Positions 63,127 to 64,000 of a stretch of 64,000 nt of DNA are shown here, in pieces. The position numbers and the translations under genes were made by a program. This DNA comes from Stenotrophomonas sp. BIO128-Bstrain (GTDB lineage: Bacteria > Pseudomonadota > Gammaproteobacteria > Xanthomonadales > Xanthomonadaceae), in the NCBI RefSeq assembly GCF_030128875.1, contig NZ_CP124620.1:372001-436000 (forward strand), written 5' to 3'. Numbering within the stretch: the stretch's first letter is position 1; every line of letters starts with the position of its first letter. Below the pieces are notes generated by a model. That model had not been told where the DNA came from. It did not search any database and was given only the letters and a program-made list of their open reading frames with translations.

Positions 63127-63759
63127 TCAAAGAATCTGCGCCGTCACCGCAACGAAGTGGCACACACTCCCGCCGATCACGAACAGATGCCAGATCGCAT
63201 GCGAATACGGCACCGACTCCCGGTGATAGAACACCGTCCCCAACGTATAGAACACGCCGCCGGCCAGCAGCCATCCCAGCGTCCACGCATCCAACGAGTT
63301 CCACATCGGCTTGATCGCCACCATCACCATCCAGCCCATCGCGATATAGATGATCGTCGACAGCAGTTTGAACCGGCCCGTATAGAACAACTTGAAGACC
63401 ACCCCGAACAGCGCCAGTGCCCAGATCGCGGTGAACATCCCCCAGCCCCAGGGGCCGCGCAGGCCGATCAGCGTGAACGGCGTATACGTGCCGGCGATCA
63501 GCAGGTAGATCGCACAGTGATCGAACACCTTCAGCCGGCCCTTCGCGATCGGATGCTGGATCGCGTGGTAGAGCGTCGAGGCCGTGTACAACAGCAGCAA
63601 TGCCACCCCGAACACGATCGCGCTGGCCAACTGCCAGCCGTCGCCATAGATGGCGGCCAGGGTGATCAGTACCGCACTACCGGCCAGTGCAGCGACGGCG
63701 CCAAGCCCGTGGGTCAGGGCGCTGGCGATTTCTTCTCGAACGGAAACGACAGAGGTCAT
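63127..63759 (-). CDS. Hemolysin III/YqfA family membrane protein
   Basis: The 210-aa product has seven TM helices and the PAQR/HlyIII features THGLGAVAALAGSAVL, TASTLYHAIQH, KVFDHCAIYLLIAGTYTPF, FYHRESVPYSHAIWHLFVIG. The conserved His and Asp residues form a metal site in this family. The hemolysin name is historical; the cellular role is not settled. ATG 63759 gives the usual family length. Confidence 0.9.
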   Translation of the reverse strand: MTSVVSVREEIASALTHGLGAVAALAGSAVLITLAAIYGDGWQLASAIVFGVALLLLYTASTLYHAIQHPIAKGRLKVFDHCAIYLLIAGTYTPFTLIGLRGPWGWGMFTAIWALALFGVVFKLFYTGRFKLLSTIIYIAMGWMVMVAIKPMWNSLDAWTLGWLLAGGVFYTLGTVFYHRESVPYSHAIWHLFVIGGSVCHFVAVTAQIL

Positions 63760-63782
63760 GGCGATGATGGGAGATGCGGGGA

Positions 63783-63838
63783 GGGGGAGCCCGCTCCCCC
63801 CTATCATCGCCGCGATGGCGCGCGCATGCACGCGCGCC
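63783..63838 (-). terminator. Hairpins between prfC and the hemolysin III gene
   Basis: GGCGCGCG-CATGCA-CGCGCGCC (63817-63838) and GGGGGAG-CCCG-CTCCCCC (63783-63800) are two perfect stems in the gap. The second is flanked by GCGATGAT/ATCATCGC arms. Neither has a T-run. They probably mark the 3' end of prfC. Confidence 0.45.
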
Positions 63839-63865
63839 TGTTCAGCCGGCAGCGCGGTCGCGCGA

Positions 63866-64000
63866 TCAGCCGACCGAGACGCTGTGCGCCGCTTCGCGCG
63901 TCGCCGCGAAGCGCACGTCCGGCGCACGTTCCTGGGCCAGCTGCAGATTGACCCGGGTCGGTGCCAGGTACACCAGCTGCCCGGCGGCGTCGATGCTGAG
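63866..64000 (-). CDS. prfC: Peptide chain release factor 3, C-terminal fragment
   Basis: The last 44 codons of a gene entering from the right edge read [20 protein letters not shown], then [16 protein letters not shown] and the tail AAHSVSVG. The [21 protein letters not shown] segment matches the conserved RF3 C-terminus (in E. coli it ends in ATREH or similar). RF3 is the GTPase that recycles RF1 and RF2 from the ribosome. The gene is incomplete only because the window ends. Confidence 0.85.
   Translation of the reverse strand, partial: LSIDAAGQLVYLAPTRVNLQLAQERAPDVRFAATREAAHSVSVG

Noticed and set aside
62987..63226. A 79-codon GTG frame with an extreme Leu/Ser run resembling a signal peptide
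   Set aside because: The run comes from TTTCGC and CTGTTG tandem repeats, and the frame then enters the hemolysin III gene in antisense.

Overview
The window is chromosomal DNA from a GC-rich gammaproteobacterium of the Xanthomonadaceae, most likely Stenotrophomonas or a close relative. Three things point there: the protein families present (CopL-type copper protein, histone H1-like Lys/Ala protein, large TonB-dependent receptor); the order gshB-tonB-pilG-pilH-pilI-pilJ-chpA, known from Pseudomonas and xanthomonads; and GTAG-headed palindromes at 16937, 19781-19843 and 48578-48646 that match the SMAG repeats of Stenotrophomonas. There is no rRNA, tRNA, CRISPR array, prophage, insertion sequence or recognisable defence system. 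Most of the window is core genome.

Layout. 0-16 kb: end of a copper locus (copL), recQ, dps, hrpA, a small exported protein, relA, a membrane-anchored helical-repeat protein and a two-domain glycosyltransferase. 14-20 kb: PBP1b (mrcB) with a downstream TPR lipoprotein that looks like its outer-membrane activator LpoP, then the yoaA helicase and tsaB. 20-34 kb: gshB-tonB facing the Pil-Chp chemosensory operon that controls type IV pili (pilG, pilH, pilI, pilJ, chpA, chpB-like, chpC). This copy lacks the pilK methyltransferase, and its ChpB-like protein lacks the CheB catalytic serine. 34-43.4 kb: bioA-rsmE, a nucleotide house-cleaning operon (nudE-cysQ-mazG-ynfA), qmcA-nfeD, gcvT and gcvH, then 0.88 kb without a convincing gene leading to the histone H1-like gene.

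43.5-64 kb: a serine hydrolase of the beta-lactamase fold, a GMC oxidoreductase, an ATP/ADP-translocase-like carrier with a DUF1304 protein, a DUF4442 thioesterase-like protein, and an alpha/beta hydrolase-fadE operon. That operon is divergent from a TetR regulator, with two matched palindromic operators between them. Next come a TonB-dependent receptor with a complex AT-rich upstream region, an exported protein with a receptor-like C-terminus, hslO, mtgA, a GtrB-type glycosyltransferase, a CBS-domain protein, an AsmA-family protein, a hemolysin III-family protein and the 3' end of prfC at the right edge.

The strongest anomalies are the apparent frameshift at the 5' end of the alpha/beta hydrolase, the loss of the adaptation enzymes from the Chp system together with a repetitive Asp/Thr segment in ChpA, the operator architecture at the fadE and TonB-receptor promoters, and the long leader region of the histone-like gene. 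No wholly novel multi-gene system was recognised.
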